Positions 41,520 through 51,824 of a DNA stretch of 64,000 nt are shown here, piece by piece (the stretch's first letter is position 1; each line of letters starts with the position of its first letter). The notes below the pieces were generated by a model. That model saw only the letters and a program-made list of their open reading frames with translations. It made no database searches and was not told the DNA's origin. The DNA comes from CAVSIP01 sp963728075 (lineage in GTDB: Bacteria; Actinomycetota; Actinomycetes; JAFAQI01; DASSKL01), in the NCBI GenBank assembly GCA_963728075.1, contig CAVSIP010000003.1, positions 434,001-498,000 of the forward strand, given 5' to 3'. The translations under genes were made by a program, and so were the position numbers.

Positions 41520-42668
41520 TCAGCCGCCCCGGGCGAGCCGCGCGTCGGCGCGCCGCCGCCGGACCCGCCGGCGCCAGCGCACGGCACGACCGCCGTACGT
41601 CCAGGTGAACAGGATGGCGCCGGAGACCCCGAGCCCGAGCGGCAACGGTGCCAGCGACCTGCCCGTGCGCGGGTCGGCCGGGGCGCCCACGCTGGCGGCC
41701 GCCCGCGCGTGGGTCGCCGGGGCGGGCGCGGGGGCCGGAAGCGGGTCGACGAGCGTGCCGACCGGCCGCACGTGGCCGTACGCCGCGAAGCCCCAGTCGA
41801 GCAGGCGCTCGGCCTCCTTCCACACGGCCGGGTCCGCGTGCATCAGCGTGACGACGAGGGTGTGCCCCCCGCGCGTGGCTGCGCCGACGAACGTCGCGCG
41901 GGCGGCGTCGGTCCAGCCGTTCTTCACGCCGATCGCGCCCGGGTAGTGGGTGAGCAGCCGGTTGTGCGTGTAGATCTGGATCCGCTCGCCGTGGGGGGCG
42001 GCCACCCACGACTGCTTGATGGCGACGTACTGGCGGAAGGCCGGCAGGCGCATCGCGGCGCGGGCGATCAGCGCCAGGTCGTACGCGGAGGTGTGCTGAC
42101 CCGGGCCGTCGAGACCGCTCGGTGTGACGGCGTGCGTGTCGTACGCCTGCAGGCGCGCGGCCTCACGGTTCATCAGCGCCAGCGTCCGCGCCTGGCCACC
42201 GGCTGCGGTCGCCAGCGTGTCCGCGGCGTCGTTGCCGGAGACGACGAGCATCGCGGTGAACAGCTGGCGGATCGGGTACGCGAGGTGCTCGACGAGCCCG
42301 ACCTTGCTGCCGTCCACGGCCACGTCGTCCCAGGTCGGGACGGCGGTGGCATCCGGGTTCAGTCGCGGGATGAGGGTCTCGGCGGTGAGCACCTTGAGCG
42401 TGCTCGCCGGCAGGTGCCGGGCGTGCGCGTCCCGCGCCGCGAGCACCGCCCCGGTGTCCAGGTCCGCGACGAGCCACGAGCTCGCCGTCAGCCCGGTGGG
42501 CACCTCCGGAACCCCGGGCAGGGCGTCGACGACGAGCCCGTGCGAGGCGAGCCGCGCGCCACCGACCGGCTGAGGGCCGGGCGCCGTCTCCGCTGTGGCA
42601 GGAGCGGTGGCGACCGGGACGGACAGAGCGGCTGCGGCGAGTGCGGCGAGCAGGTGGGGGAGGCGCAT
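41520..42668 (-). CDS. D-alanyl-D-alanine carboxypeptidase (penicillin-binding protein, S11 family)
   Basis: 382-aa exported enzyme trimming peptidoglycan stem peptides. Signal peptide 1-26 (cleavage near ATA-ET), then the three SxxK-enzyme motifs: S89-T-L-K92 in LPASTLKVL, S144-G-N in VVSGNDAAD, and K249-N-G in GVKNGWTD (KTG-like). A Pro/Ala linker (PLPAPAPAPATHARA) leads to a C-terminal membrane helix at about 342-362 and a basic tail RWRRRVRRRR. ATG 42668 is 9 nt after TAATCT. Confidence 0.92.
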   Translation of the reverse strand: MRLPHLLAALAAAALSVPVATAPATAETAPGPQPVGGARLASHGLVVDALPGVPEVPTGLTASSWLVADLDTGAVLAARDAHARHLPASTLKVLTAETLIPRLNPDATAVPTWDDVAVDGSKVGLVEHLAYPIRQLFTAMLVVSGNDAADTLATAAGGQARTLALMNREAARLQAYDTHAVTPSGLDGPGQHTSAYDLALIARAAMRLPAFRQYVAIKQSWVAAPHGERIQIYTHNRLLTHYPGAIGVKNGWTDAARATFVGAATRGGHTLVVTLMHADPAVWKEAERLLDWGFAAYGHVRPVGTLVDPLPAPAPAPATHARAAASVGAPADPRTGRSLAPLPLGLGVSGAILFTWTYGGRAVRWRRRVRRRRADARLARGG

Positions 42669-42692
42669 GGCGCCCCGAGATTACCGGTGCGC

Positions 42693-42809
42693 TCAGGAGG
42701 CCGGCGTGAACGACGCGAACATCGCGCGGCGAACGTCGGCGTAGCGCTGCCCGTCGTCGGCGCGCGACTGGACACACCGCTGCCGTACCCGCTTCTGCGG
42801 GTTGATCAT
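42693..42809 (-). CDS. possible small basic protein (38 aa), unrecognised
   Basis: An intact small reading frame on the minus strand (MINPQKRVRQRC and on to RRAMFASFTPAS) fills the gap between dacA and the mutase gene. Third codon positions are nearly all G or C, like real genes here. It would precede dacA by 24 nt in the same direction. I recognise no family and it could be chance. Confidence 0.3.
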   Translation of the reverse strand: MINPQKRVRQRCVQSRADDGQRYADVRRAMFASFTPAS

Positions 42810-42829
42810 CCCCGGCCTAGCATCCGGTC

Positions 42830-44410
<1,581 letters not shown>

Positions 44411-44458
44411 GCCCGCCCCATCTGTCCGGTTGCACCGGTTTCGTGGTTGGCTGTGCCC

Positions 44459-44701
44459 GTGTTCGTGGTGCTTCTCGTCGTCGTTGCCGCAGTGGTAGCC
44501 GTCGCGCTCGTCCAGATCTCGCTGCGGGCGACCGGCCCGGACGAGACCGAGCGCTTCCACCGCGCCCGCATGCTCACCTCCGGGTGGGCGGCGTCCAGCG
44601 CCGCCGAGCCGGTACGGGAGCCCGCGCTCGAGGAGGACTACCCGGCGGAGGGCCCCGGGCCGACGCTGCGGCAGGGCCGGGACCGCAGGTCCGTGACGTA
44701 G
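44459..44701 (+). CDS. small single-pass membrane protein, unrecognised
   Basis: About 80 aa: an N-terminal hydrophobic helix (VFVVLLVVVAAVVAVALVQI) and a polar tail with EPALEEDYPAEGPGP. The start is uncertain: TTG 44447, GTG 44453 and GTG 44459 are in frame; the last sits 6 nt after TTGGCT. It overlaps the convergent cyclotransferase gene by 64 bp. No family recognised. Confidence 0.5.
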   Translation: MFVVLLVVVAAVVAVALVQISLRATGPDETERFHRARMLTSGWAASSAAEPVREPALEEDYPAEGPGPTLRQGRDRRSVT

Positions 44702-45105
44702 TCGGTAGGAGCCCCGGCCCGCTCGGCCGCGTCGGCGAGCAGGCCGACGTACCGGGCTGAGGGCAGCCCACCCTCGTACGCGTCGAGCACGTACACCCAG
44801 GCGACGACGTCGCCGTCCAGCGTGGCGACCCGGACGCGCAGCTTGCGGTAGAGCCCGAGGTCGACGCCCTCCCACTCGTCGAGCCGGTCCTCGTCGGCCT
44901 CGCTGACGTCGTAGAGCATGACGAAGACCCGGCTGTCCGCGTGCTCGACCACGGTCGGCAGGGCACCCTCCCAGCCGAGGTCCTCGCCCCCGAAGGTGAT
45001 GCGCCACCCCTCGAGCCAGCCGGGGCCACGGCAGGGAGAGTGGGGACAGTAGAACCGCATCCGGTCGGGGTCGAGGTTCGACCCGTAGGCCGCGTAGAGG
45101 CTCAC
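44638..45105 (-). CDS. gamma-glutamylcyclotransferase-like (AIG2/GGCT) family protein
   Basis: 155 aa. It begins VSLYAAYGSNLDPDRMRFYC; YGSNL is the family's substrate-binding signature. A likely catalytic Glu lies in the DRLDEWEGVDLGLY stretch. The tail (SVGPGPSAG) overlaps the convergent membrane-protein gene. GTG 45105, divergent from lpdA by 47 bp. True gamma-glutamyl activity is unproven for many members. Confidence 0.83.
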   Translation of the reverse strand: MSLYAAYGSNLDPDRMRFYCPHSPCRGPGWLEGWRITFGGEDLGWEGALPTVVEHADSRVFVMLYDVSEADEDRLDEWEGVDLGLYRKLRVRVATLDGDVVAWVYVLDAYEGGLPSARYVGLLADAAERAGAPTDYVTDLRSRPCRSVGPGPSAG

Positions 45106-45152
45106 GGGGTCACATCGTCCCAGACGAACCGCCCCGGGAGAGAATGAGACAC

Positions 45153-46538
45153 GTGCGTATCGCGATCGTCGGAGGTGGCCCCGCCGGATACGAGGCTGCG
45201 CTGATGGCGGCGCAGCTGGAGGCGGAGGTCGTCGTCGTCGACGGCGAGGGCCTCGGCGGCGCGTGCGTGCTGTGGGACTGCGTGCCGTCCAAGACGCTCA
45301 TCGCGACCTCCGACGCGCTGAACGGCGTGGCCGGCTCCCCGGCGCTGGGCGTCAACCTCCCCGACAGCGGCACCGGCCCCCGGGTGGACCTGCTCGCGGT
45401 GAACGCCCGGGTGAAGTCCCTGGCGCTGGCACAGTCCCTGGACATCGCCCACCGGCTCGGTCGTGAGGGCGTGGAGGTCGTCCAGGGGCGCGCCCGGCTC
45501 GTGGGGGACGGCCGGCTCGTGGTCCGTACGCCGGAGGGCCGTGAGCAGGGGCTGGGCGCGGACGTCGTCATCGTCGCCACCGGCGCGTCCCCGCGGGTGC
45601 TGCCGGGAGCCGTCCCCGACGGCGAGCGGATCCTGTCCTGGCGGCACGTCTACGACCTGCAGGAGCTGCCCGAGGAGCTCGTCGTCGTCGGCTCCGGCGT
45701 GACCGGTGCGGAGTTCGCCAACGCCTACCAGGGGATGGGCTCGCACGTGACCTGGGTGTCCAGCCGGGACCGTGTCATGCCGAGCGAGGACGCCGACGCC
45801 GCCCTGCTGCTGGAAGGCGTGTTCCAGCGCCGCGGCATGACCATCGTCAAGCACGCCCGCGCCGAGACCGTGGAGCGCACGGCCCACGGGGTGCTCGTCC
45901 GGCTGCAGGACGGTCGCACGGTCGAGGGCAGCCACGCGCTGATCGCGGTCGGGTCCGTGCCGAACACCGAGGGGATCGGCCTGCAGGACGTGGGGGTCAC
46001 GCTGAGCGCGGGCGGCCACGTCATGGTCGACCGGGTGAGCCGGACGACGGCGTCCAACGTGTACGCCGCCGGAGACTGCACCGGCGTGCTGCCCCTCGCG
46101 TCGGTGGCCGCGATGCAGGGTCGGATCGCGGTGTGGCACGCCCTCGGCGAGGCGGTGACGCCGCTGCGGCTGTCGACCGTCGCGTCCAACGTGTTCACCG
46201 ACCCGGAGATCTCCACCGTCGGACTCGCGGAGGGCGAGGTGGACGTCAGCGGCGTGCAGTCGCGCTGCCTCAAGCTGCCGCTGTCGACCAACCCGCGCGC
46301 GAAGATGCAGGGCATCTCGGACGGGTTCGTCAAGCTGTTCGCCCGGCCGGGTACCGGAACCGTGCTCGGCGGGGTGGTGGTGGCGCCGTACGCCAGCGAG
46401 CTGATCCTGCCGGTGTCGATGGCGGTGCAGCACGCACTCACCGTCGACCAGCTGGCCCACACCTTCTCGATCTACCCGAGCCTGTCCGGCAGCATCGTCG
46501 AGGCCGCCCGCCAGCTCACCGGCCACGCCCCCGGCTGA
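45153..46538 (+). CDS. lpdA: LpdA-type NAD(P)H-quinone dehydrogenase / dihydrolipoamide dehydrogenase homologue
   Basis: 461-aa FAD disulphide reductase. FAD site VRIAIVGGGPAGYEAALMAA; redox pair C38-x4-C43 in GGACVLWDCVPSKT; NAD(P) site VVVGSGVTGAEFAN; second FAD motif NVYAAGDCTGV. At the C-terminus the His and Glu required for lipoamide turnover are replaced (Y441-P-S-L-S-G446 where HPTLSE is expected). Like mycobacterial Rv3303c it is thus more likely a quinone reductase. I prefer GTG 45153, 7 nt after GAGAAT, over ATG 45144. A 46-bp palindrome follows. Confidence 0.88.
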   Translation: MRIAIVGGGPAGYEAALMAAQLEAEVVVVDGEGLGGACVLWDCVPSKTLIATSDALNGVAGSPALGVNLPDSGTGPRVDLLAVNARVKSLALAQSLDIAHRLGREGVEVVQGRARLVGDGRLVVRTPEGREQGLGADVVIVATGASPRVLPGAVPDGERILSWRHVYDLQELPEELVVVGSGVTGAEFANAYQGMGSHVTWVSSRDRVMPSEDADAALLLEGVFQRRGMTIVKHARAETVERTAHGVLVRLQDGRTVEGSHALIAVGSVPNTEGIGLQDVGVTLSAGGHVMVDRVSRTTASNVYAAGDCTGVLPLASVAAMQGRIAVWHALGEAVTPLRLSTVASNVFTDPEISTVGLAEGEVDVSGVQSRCLKLPLSTNPRAKMQGISDGFVKLFARPGTGTVLGGVVVAPYASELILPVSMAVQHALTVDQLAHTFSIYPSLSGSIVEAARQLTGHAPG

Positions 46539-46556
46539 CGGCGCCCTCGACCCCTA

Positions 46557-46602
46557 CGAGGTGCGGGTATGTCCCCTTCTAGGGGGACATACCCGCACCT
46601 CG
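46557..46602. terminator. 46-bp near-perfect palindrome after lpdA
   Basis: Two perfect 20-bp arms (46557-46576 and 46583-46602) flank a TTCTAG loop, 18 nt after the lpdA stop. Its core ATGTCCCC/GGGGACAT is unlike the plain GC stems nearby. Strong terminator, or a mobile palindromic unit. Confidence 0.75.
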
Positions 46603-46666
46603 ATGGCGCGGGGTGGCAACCTGGCGCGCGCCTGCGGTGTCATGAGGACGTGACGGAAGGCGCACG

Positions 46667-47155
46667 GTGGACGCACGGCTGAGCGAGTACGTACGGGACC
46701 GCTGGCCGGCCCTCGTCCGGTACGCCGCCCTGCTGGGGGCGGACCCGCACGAGGCGGAGGAGGCCGTGCAGTCCGCACTGGTTCGGGTGGCGCTGCGCTG
46801 GCCGTTCGTCCGCGACAAGGACAACCCCGAGCCGTACGTGAAGCGCGCCATCCTCAACGGCCAGATCAACCGGTCCCGGCGACTGCGGCGGCGTGAGGTC
46901 TCCGTCGGCGACCCGCCGGAGCTGCCGGTCGGGGACCGTACGGGCGAGGTCGCCGACGCGGACGCCGTACGCCGGGCGCTCGCCGAGCTGACCCCGCGCC
47001 AGCGGGCGGTGCTCGTCCTGCGCTACCTGGACGACCGGTCCGAGGAGCAGACCGCGCACGCGCTCGGCTGCTCGGTCGGCACGGTGAAGAGCCAGACGCA
47101 CAAGGCGCTCGCCCGGCTGCGCGCCGTCCTGGAGACGAGTGAGGTGCCGCGATGA
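46667..47155 (+). CDS. SigE-family ECF RNA polymerase sigma factor
   Basis: 162-aa ECF sigma of the actinobacterial SigE (SACE/Streptomyces-type) subfamily. Region 2 includes LVRYAALLGADPHEAEEAVQ and NPEPYVKRAILNGQINRSRR; region 4 includes LTPRQRAVLVLRYLDDRSEE and GCSVGTVKSQTHKALARLR. GTG 46667 has GGAAGG 6 nt upstream. It is coupled by ATGA to a membrane protein with an extracellular propeller-like domain that could be its partner. Confidence 0.9.
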   Translation: MDARLSEYVRDRWPALVRYAALLGADPHEAEEAVQSALVRVALRWPFVRDKDNPEPYVKRAILNGQINRSRRLRRREVSVGDPPELPVGDRTGEVADADAVRRALAELTPRQRAVLVLRYLDDRSEEQTAHALGCSVGTVKSQTHKALARLRAVLETSEVPR

Positions 47156-48225
47156 CCCGGCTGGAAGACACCCTGCGTGACGCGCTGGCGGACGCCCCCA
47201 CCCCGCCGCTCGCCGTGACCGACCCGGTGGCTGCGGTCGACCGGCGCCTCACCCGCGCCCGCCTCCGGCTCGCGGCAGGCGCTGCCGCGGCTGCCGTGGT
47301 GGTCACCGCCGGGGTGGTCGTCCCGCTGCAGGTCCTGGGCGACGGGCACGGTCCCGCGCAGGTGGCCGTCGCGCCGACGCCGGCGCCCGACCTGCGCGCG
47401 GTCGCTGCCGGCGGTGGTTCGGAGTGGGCGGTCACGGACAGCGGCGCCGGCCCCGACCGCAGCGACTCACTCCTGCTCCGGCTGGACCCGGCCACCGGGC
47501 GCCGGGAGCAGGCCGTCCCGCTGCAGCTGCACGCGAGCGCGGTGGCTTTCGGTCTCGGCCGGGTGTGGGCGTGGGGCTCGACGAGCGCCACCGTCGTGAC
47601 GGTCGACCCGGCGGACGGCACGAGCATCACCCACTCCTGGCAGGGGCTCGGTGCGGTGCGCGACGTCGCGTTCGCCGACGGCGCCGCCTGGGTGACGCTG
47701 CCCGACCGCGTCGTCCGGCTCGTCGTCGCGCCCGGCAGCCGCCGGCTGGACCAGGCCGCCACGATCGACCTCGTCGGTGCAGGTCGGATCGTCGTCACCG
47801 ACTCCGGTCACGTCTGGGTGCAGGCGGACACCAGCCTGGTGCTGGTCTCGCCGGTGCAGCCGGGTCACGACCCCGGCGACCGCGTGCACATGGCCGGCCC
47901 GCTGCTCGGTCCGGCCGGGGGCGACCAGGTGTGGACGTACGACGGCAGCCGGCTGGTCGCCCTCACCCCCGAGCTGCTGCGGGCCGGGGAGTCCGTCGCC
48001 CAGGGCGCGCGGATCCCGGTCCCGGCCGAGCCGGCGCAGGTCGTCACCGCCGCCGACGGCAGCTGGTACGCCCGTGCCGGGCGCGACCTGTTCCACGTCG
48101 CCGGTGGGCAGGTGACCGCCCGGCTCGCCGACGCGTACGCCACCTCGCTCGCCGCGGATCCGTCCGGCGGCGTGCTGTTCACCGACGCGGCCGGCCGCCT
48201 GCGCCGGTGGGCCCCGACGCGCTAG
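47152..48225 (+). CDS. membrane-anchored protein with extracellular beta-propeller-like domain, possible sigma regulator
   Basis: 357 aa. Residues 1-38 are cytoplasmic, a transmembrane helix follows (about 40-62), and the rest is extracellular with repeated strands such as VAFGLGRVWAWGSTSATVVTV, VAFADGAAWVTLPDRVV and DSGHVWVQADTSLVLV, which resemble NHL/PQQ-type blades. No zinc anti-sigma HxxxCxxC motif is seen. ATGA overlap with the sigma gene suggests function together; anti-sigma activity is a guess. Its TAG stop and the accA TAG stop share the palindrome CTAG (48222-48225). Confidence 0.6.
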   Translation: MTRLEDTLRDALADAPTPPLAVTDPVAAVDRRLTRARLRLAAGAAAAAVVVTAGVVVPLQVLGDGHGPAQVAVAPTPAPDLRAVAAGGGSEWAVTDSGAGPDRSDSLLLRLDPATGRREQAVPLQLHASAVAFGLGRVWAWGSTSATVVTVDPADGTSITHSWQGLGAVRDVAFADGAAWVTLPDRVVRLVVAPGSRRLDQAATIDLVGAGRIVVTDSGHVWVQADTSLVLVSPVQPGHDPGDRVHMAGPLLGPAGGDQVWTYDGSRLVALTPELLRAGESVAQGARIPVPAEPAQVVTAADGSWYARAGRDLFHVAGGQVTARLADAYATSLAADPSGGVLFTDAAGRLRRWAPTR

Positions 48226-49979
48226 TCGGCGATCTCGCAGATGACGGCGCCGCTCTGCACGGCGTCGCCGGGGGACGCCGACAGGTTGCGGACGGTGCCG
48301 CCCTTGTGGGCGCCCAGCGGCTGCTCCATTTTCATCGCCTCGAGCACCACGATGACGTCACCGGCCTCGACCTGCTGGCCCTCCTCGACGGCGACCTTGA
48401 CGATCGTGCCCTGCATGGGCGTGGTGAGGGAGTCCCCGGACGGCGCCGCGCCCGCCCCGCCCCCACCGGTACGGCGCGTGGCCGGCTTGCGCTTCGCCCG
48501 GCCGGGGCCGGCAGCCGCTGCGGCCCCGAGGCCGGCCGGCAGGACGACCTCGACGCGGCGCCCGCCGACCTCGACGGTGACCTTCTCGCGCTCGGCCGGC
48601 TCCTCCGCGGCCGCGGCGGGCGCGCCCGGCTCGATCGAGGACAGGTCCGCCTCGGTCTCGATCCAGCGGTTGTGCACGGTGAACGGCTCGGAGGTGAACG
48701 CCGGGTCGCGGACCACCAGCCGGTGGAACGGGATGACCGTCGGCATGCCCTCGACGACGAACTCGTCCAGCGCGCGCCGGGCGCGCTCCAGGGCCTGCTT
48801 GCGGTCGCTGCCCCACACGACGAGCTTGGCCAGCATCGAGTCGAAGTTGCCGGCGACCGCGTCGCCGGCCTCGACGCCGGAGTCGACGCGTACGCCGGGG
48901 CCCGCGGGCGGGTGCCAGCCGGTGACCGGGCCGGGCGCGGGCATGAAGTTGCGCGCCGCGTCCTCGGCGTTGATCCGGAACTCGATCGCGTGCCCACGCG
49001 GCGTCGGGTCGACGTAGGTCAGCTCGCCGCCGTCGGCGATCCGCAGCATCTCGCGGACGAGGTCGATACCGGTGGTCTCCTCGGTGACGGGGTGCTCGAC
49101 CTGCAGCCGGGTGTTCACCTCGAGGAAGGAGATCGTGCCGTCCTGGCCGACGAGGAACTCGCAGGTGCCGGCGCCGACGTACCCGGCCTCCCGGGCGATC
49201 TTCTTGCTCGCGTCGTACAGGGTCTCCCGCTGCTCGTCCGTGAGGAACGGTGCGGGCGCCTCCTCGACCAGCTTCTGGTAGCGCCGCTGCAGGGAGCAGT
49301 CCCGGGTGCCGACGACCACCACGTTGCCGTGCGTGTCGGCGAGGATCTGGGTCTCGACGTGCCGCGGCTTGTCGAGGTAGCGCTCGACGAAGCACTCGCC
49401 CCGGCCGAAGGCGGCCTCGGCCTCGCGGACGGCGGACTCGTACAGGTCGGCGACCTCGCGCTGCTCGCGGGCGACCTTGAGGCCGCGGCCGCCGCCGCCG
49501 AACGCCGCCTTGATCGCGACCGGGAGCCCGTGCTCCTCGACGAACGCGAGCACCTCCTCGACGCCGGACACGGGGTCCGGCGTGCCCGCGGCGAGCGGCG
49601 CGCCGACCCGCTGGGCGAGGTGGCGGGCCTGCACCTTGTCGCCGAGCACGCGGATCGCCTCGGGGGAGGGTCCGATCCAGGTCAGCCCCGCGTCGATGAC
49701 CGCCTGGGCGAAGTCGGCGTTCTCGGCGAGGAACCCGTACCCGGGGTGCACCGCGTCCGCGCCGCTCTTGCGGCAGGCGTCGATGATCTTGTCGATGTCG
49801 AGGTAGGACTCGCGGGGCGTGTTGCCGCCGAGGGCGAACGCCTCGTCGGCGAGCCGGACGTGCAGCGCGTCGCGGTCGGGCTCGGCGTACACCGCGACGC
49901 CCTCGAGCCCGGCATCGCGGCACGCGCGCAGGACGCGTACGGCGATCTCACCACGGTTCGCGACCAGCACCTTGCGCAC
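48222..49979 (-). CDS. accA: acyl-CoA carboxylase alpha subunit: biotin carboxylase plus biotin carboxyl carrier
   Basis: 585-aa fused BC-BCCP subunit of an actinobacterial acetyl-/propionyl-CoA carboxylase. The ATP-grasp region has AFGGGGRGLKVAR, GTRDCSLQRRYQKLVEEAPA and FLEVNTRLQVEHPVTE. After a Pro/Ala/Gly linker the biotinyl domain carries K550 in VLEAMKMEQPL. It starts at GTG 49979, 8 nt after TAGACT. The beta (52168) and epsilon (51825) subunit genes lie 2-4 kb away on the same strand, separated by a flipped lactate monooxygenase-like gene. BirA (56468) biotinylates it. Confidence 0.95.
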   Translation of the reverse strand: MRKVLVANRGEIAVRVLRACRDAGLEGVAVYAEPDRDALHVRLADEAFALGGNTPRESYLDIDKIIDACRKSGADAVHPGYGFLAENADFAQAVIDAGLTWIGPSPEAIRVLGDKVQARHLAQRVGAPLAAGTPDPVSGVEEVLAFVEEHGLPVAIKAAFGGGGRGLKVAREQREVADLYESAVREAEAAFGRGECFVERYLDKPRHVETQILADTHGNVVVVGTRDCSLQRRYQKLVEEAPAPFLTDEQRETLYDASKKIAREAGYVGAGTCEFLVGQDGTISFLEVNTRLQVEHPVTEETTGIDLVREMLRIADGGELTYVDPTPRGHAIEFRINAEDAARNFMPAPGPVTGWHPPAGPGVRVDSGVEAGDAVAGNFDSMLAKLVVWGSDRKQALERARRALDEFVVEGMPTVIPFHRLVVRDPAFTSEPFTVHNRWIETEADLSSIEPGAPAAAAEEPAEREKVTVEVGGRRVEVVLPAGLGAAAAAGPGRAKRKPATRRTGGGGAGAAPSGDSLTTPMQGTIVKVAVEEGQQVEAGDVIVVLEAMKMEQPLGAHKGGTVRNLSASPGDAVQSGAVICEIAD

Positions 49980-50040
49980 GGCGTCGAAGTCTAGGCAGCC
50001 GCCCTGGGCGTCCCGCGCCCGGCTGCGGCATGCTGCCCCG

Positions 50041-51206
50041 GTGACCCAGCCGTTCGCCAGCTTCCAGTACGAGATCTACTTCGCCGGGCTCGGCGGCGAG
50101 GTGCCGTCGCTGCCCACCGACCTGCACGCTCTCGAGGCGCTCGCGCGGGAGCGTCTCGACCCCAAGCCGTTCGGGTACGTCGCCGGCGGCGCGATGTCGG
50201 AGAGCACCGTGCGGGCCAACCGGGAGGCGCTCGAGCGCTGGCGGATCGTGCCGCGCATGCTGCGCGACGTCAGCACCCGCGACCTGTCGGTCGACGTCCT
50301 CGGGACCCGGCTGCCGGCGCCGGTCGTCCTGGCCCCGATCGGCGTGCAGTCGATCGTCCACCCGGACGGCGAGCTCGCGGTCGCCCGCGCCGCGGCGTCG
50401 CTGGGCCAGCCGATCTGCCTGTCGACCGCGTCGTCGCGGACGCTGGAGGAGGTCGCCGACGCGATGGGCGACGTGCCGCGGTGGTTCCAGCTGTACTGGC
50501 CGCGTGACGCGGAGGTGGCCAAGAGCCTCCTGCGCCGGGCGAAGGCGGCGGGCTACTCGGCGCTCGTCGTGACGCTCGACACGTGGCTGCTGGCGTGGCG
50601 CCCGCGCGACCTCGACCAGGCGTACCTGCCGTTCCTGCAGAGCGAGGGCATCGCCAACTACCTGACCGACCCGGCGTTCCGCGCCGGGCTGGAGAAGTCA
50701 CCGGAGGAGGACCCGGGGGCCGCGGTCCTGCACTGGGCGGCGATGTTCAGCGACCCGGCGAAGACCTGGGAGGACCTGTCGTTCCTGCGCGACCACTGGG
50801 ACGGGCCGATCGTGCTCAAGGGGGTGCTGCACCCGGACGACGCGCGCCTCGCCGCCGACGCCGGCGTCGACGGCGTCCTCGTCTCCAACCACGGCGGGCG
50901 CCAGGTCGACGGCGCGATCGGCGCGTTCGACGCGCTCCCGGCGGTCGTGGACGCGGTGGGCGACCGTTCACGGTGCTGTTCGACAGCGGCATCCGCTCCG
51001 GTGCCGACGTGGTCAAGGCGCTCGCGATGGGGGCGAAGTCGGTGCTGCTCGGCCGGCCGTACTCCTACGGCCTCGGCCTGGCGGGCGAGGACGGCGTACG
51101 CCACGTCGTCCGCTCGCTGCTCGCCGACCTGGACCTGACGTTGGCACTGTCCGGCCACACCCGGCCGGCCGAGCTGGACCGCACCTCCCTGCAGCGCGTC
51201 CCCTGA
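50041..51206 (+). pseudogene. lactate 2-monooxygenase-like FMN enzyme, frameshifted
   Basis: Alpha-hydroxy-acid oxidase family (FMN). From GTG 50041 it reads ASFQYEIYFAGLGGEVPSLP, APIGVQSIVHPDGELAVARA, and SNHGGRQVDGAIGAFDALP with the catalytic His and the Arg. After codon GDR at about 50962-50967 the frame breaks. The continuation VLFDSGIRSGADVVKALAMG and LLGRPYSYGLGLAGEDG is in the frame reached by adding one base, and it ends at 51206. Restored length is about 388 aa, normal for lactate 2-monooxygenase. Either a real -1 mutation or a sequencing error. It would convert L-lactate to acetate and CO2. Confidence 0.85.
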
Positions 51207-51211
51207 CCGGT

Positions 51212-51234
51212 CCGCGAGTTGATCTGTCTCGCGG
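51212..51234. terminator. hairpin between the convergent lactate monooxygenase-like and YdeI-like genes
   Basis: CCGCGAG (51212-51218) pairs with CTCGCGG (51228-51234), 9-nt loop. It contains GATCTGTCTCGC (51221-51232), shared with the gap hairpin at 28094. Likely terminates both genes. Confidence 0.6.
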
Positions 51235-51243
51235 GCGGCCCCT

Positions 51244-51822
51244 TCACTGCGGGTGGATGGTCTCGCCGCGCGCAAGCATCGTGACGAGCTGCTCGACGCG
51301 GCGCGCCCTGGTCTGCGGGCGCGTGGCGGTGTGTACGCGGTACAGCACCGCGTACCGGTTCGCCCCGTTGAGCCCGGCGAACGCCGCCTGCGCGGCGGGA
51401 TCGGCCGCAAGCGCCGCGGCCAGGTCGTCGGGCACGTCGATCGTCGCGGCACCCGCGTACGCGGACTCCCAGCGCCCGTCCGCTCGCGCCGCTTCCACCT
51501 GTGCCAGCCCCGACGGGTGCATGCGGCCGTCGGCGATCAGCTGCTCGGCCAGCTCGACGTTGCGCCGTGACCACCTACTGCGCGGGCGCCGCGGGGTGAA
51601 CCGCTGCCGGTACGTCGCGTCGTCGTACCGGCGCAGCTGACCGTCGATCCAGCCGAAGCACAGCGCCTCGGCAAGCGCCCCGTCGTACGTCAGCGATGTC
51701 GGCACCGTCGTGCCCTTCTTCGCCAGTGCCAGCCACACCCCCGGCGCGTCGACGTGGGCCTCGAGCCACTCCCGCCAGCTCACCGCGTCCGCGACGACCA
51801 GCTCGGGCAGCTCGGCGGCCAC
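51244..51822 (-). CDS. YdeI/OmpD-associated family protein
   Basis: 192 aa. DUF1905/YdeI-like arrangement: SWREWLEAHVDAPGVWLALA, EALCFGWIDGQLRRYDD, RFTPRRPRSRWSRRNVE and a C-terminal helical part (FAGLNGANRYAVLYRV). Family of unknown biochemical role in stress adaptation. I chose GTG 51822, 2 nt after the accE stop, since the family begins near here; longer in-frame readings run into accE and the tandem repeat. Confidence 0.83.
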   Translation of the reverse strand: MAAELPELVVADAVSWREWLEAHVDAPGVWLALAKKGTTVPTSLTYDGALAEALCFGWIDGQLRRYDDATYRQRFTPRRPRSRWSRRNVELAEQLIADGRMHPSGLAQVEAARADGRWESAYAGAATIDVPDDLAAALAADPAAQAAFAGLNGANRYAVLYRVHTATRPQTRARRVEQLVTMLARGETIHPQ

Positions 51823-51824
51823 GG

